A DNA stretch of 64,000 nucleotides, taken from contig NZ_JAGGMZ010000001.1 in NCBI RefSeq assembly GCF_017875735.1, positions 3,410,001 to 3,474,000 on the forward strand. The letters run 5' to 3'. A program made the translations under genes and the position numbers. The notes under the pieces were generated by a model, which saw only the letters and a program-made list of their open reading frames with translations, made no database searches and was not told the DNA's origin. Position 1 is the first letter of the stretch. The number at the start of each line of letters is the position of its first letter. The stretch is from Arthrobacter sp. CAN_C5 (GTDB lineage Bacteria > Actinomycetota > Actinomycetes > Actinomycetales > Micrococcaceae). Shown here piece after piece: positions 63,782-64,000 of this stretch.

Positions 63782-64000
63782 CTAGAAGCCGCCCATACCG
63801 CCCATGCCGCCCATTTCGTCGCCGCCGCCGCCGCCAGCTGGAGCCTTCTCAGGCTTGTCAGCTACAACGGCTTCGGTGGTGAGGAACAGGCCAGCAATGG
63901 ATGCCGCGTTCTGCAGGGCAGAGCGGGTCACCTTTACGGGGTCGTTGACCCCGGCGGCCAGCAGGTCTTCGTAGACCCCGGTTGCTGCGTTCAGGCCGTG
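63782..64000 (-). CDS. groEL: Chaperonin GroEL, C-terminal end (truncated by the window)
   Basis: The last 72 residues. [51 protein letters not shown] is nearly invariant in GroEL (key part [16 protein letters not shown]), and the tail ends in the flexible GGM repeat ([12 protein letters not shown]). The Gly/Met tail is typical of the actinobacterial GroEL2 copy rather than His-tailed GroEL1. The rest, and its promoter, lie outside. Confidence 0.96.
   Translation of the reverse strand, partial: HGLNAATGVYEDLLAAGVNDPVKVTRSALQNAASIAGLFLTTEAVVADKPEKAPAGGGGGDEMGGMGGMGGF

Overview
The window is a high-GC actinobacterial chromosome segment, most like the Micrococcaceae (Arthrobacter in the broad sense). 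Lineage markers are a secreted Rpf/LysM protein, a DtxR/IdeR-type regulator, DUF3027 and DUF6457 proteins, a cold-shock protein with an actinobacterial C-terminal extension, an XPB helicase paired with a helicase-associated protein, a WXG100 protein, an FdhF/YdeP formate dehydrogenase with FdhD, and a YczR/YczE pair. Genes are dense and on both strands. Many have GTG or TTG starts, stop/start overlaps or apparently leaderless starts. No insertion sequence, prophage, CRISPR array or integrase was found. The segment reads as core and semi-accessory chromosome.

Layout, 1-14 kb. The 3' part of a formaldehyde dehydrogenase; a thioesterase; the Rpf gene with a structured leader, convergent with tex; a SHOCT protein and a DUF6325 gene broken by two single-base deletions; two unknown lipoproteins (one His/Met/Asp-rich); an SRPBCC protein; and a three-gene operon of type III polyketide synthase, SAM methyltransferase and FAD monooxygenase, probably for a phenolic lipid or alkylpyrone/resorcinol. 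A coupled ureohydrolase and ThDP decarboxylase-like pair follows, best explained as a 2-ketoarginine to guanidinobutyrate to GABA route.

14-30 kb. An APC permease, an XRE-cupin repressor and an SSS symporter, with a large inverted-repeat operator in front of the symporter. Then an AI-2E transporter, acyl-CoA ligase, DUF202 pair, and a ferritin-like/VIT metal transporter behind a manganese (yybP-ykoY) riboswitch and three perfect 28-bp tandem repeats. A TetR/MFS/SRPBCC operon, a zinc alcohol dehydrogenase and sucCD follow.

30-50 kb. pcrA, an alanine/glycine symporter with CRP/GlxR-like sites upstream, tRNA-Arg(CCT), yczR/yczE, an ABC exporter, and a cystine-type amino acid ABC uptake operon whose permease has ATC where its start codon should be. 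After a DUF1684 gene, an inverted-repeat element and a frameshifted flavin oxidoreductase comes a molybdenum formate dehydrogenase region: fdhD, fdhF, moeA, DUF6457, mobA, and an HNH gene coupled to mobA.

50-64 kb. An NlpC/P60 wall hydrolase behind a c-di-AMP (ydaO) riboswitch, a DtxR-family regulator, serC, an MFS exporter, DUF3027 and csp, the helicase-associated/XPB pair, an OmpR-type two-component system, a WXG100 gene, and the 3' end of groEL. Long perfect terminator hairpins separate most transcription units. The most informative signals are the two riboswitches, the symporter operator, the polyketide operon, the putative arginine-catabolic module, the non-canonical ATC start, and the small indels that break two genes.
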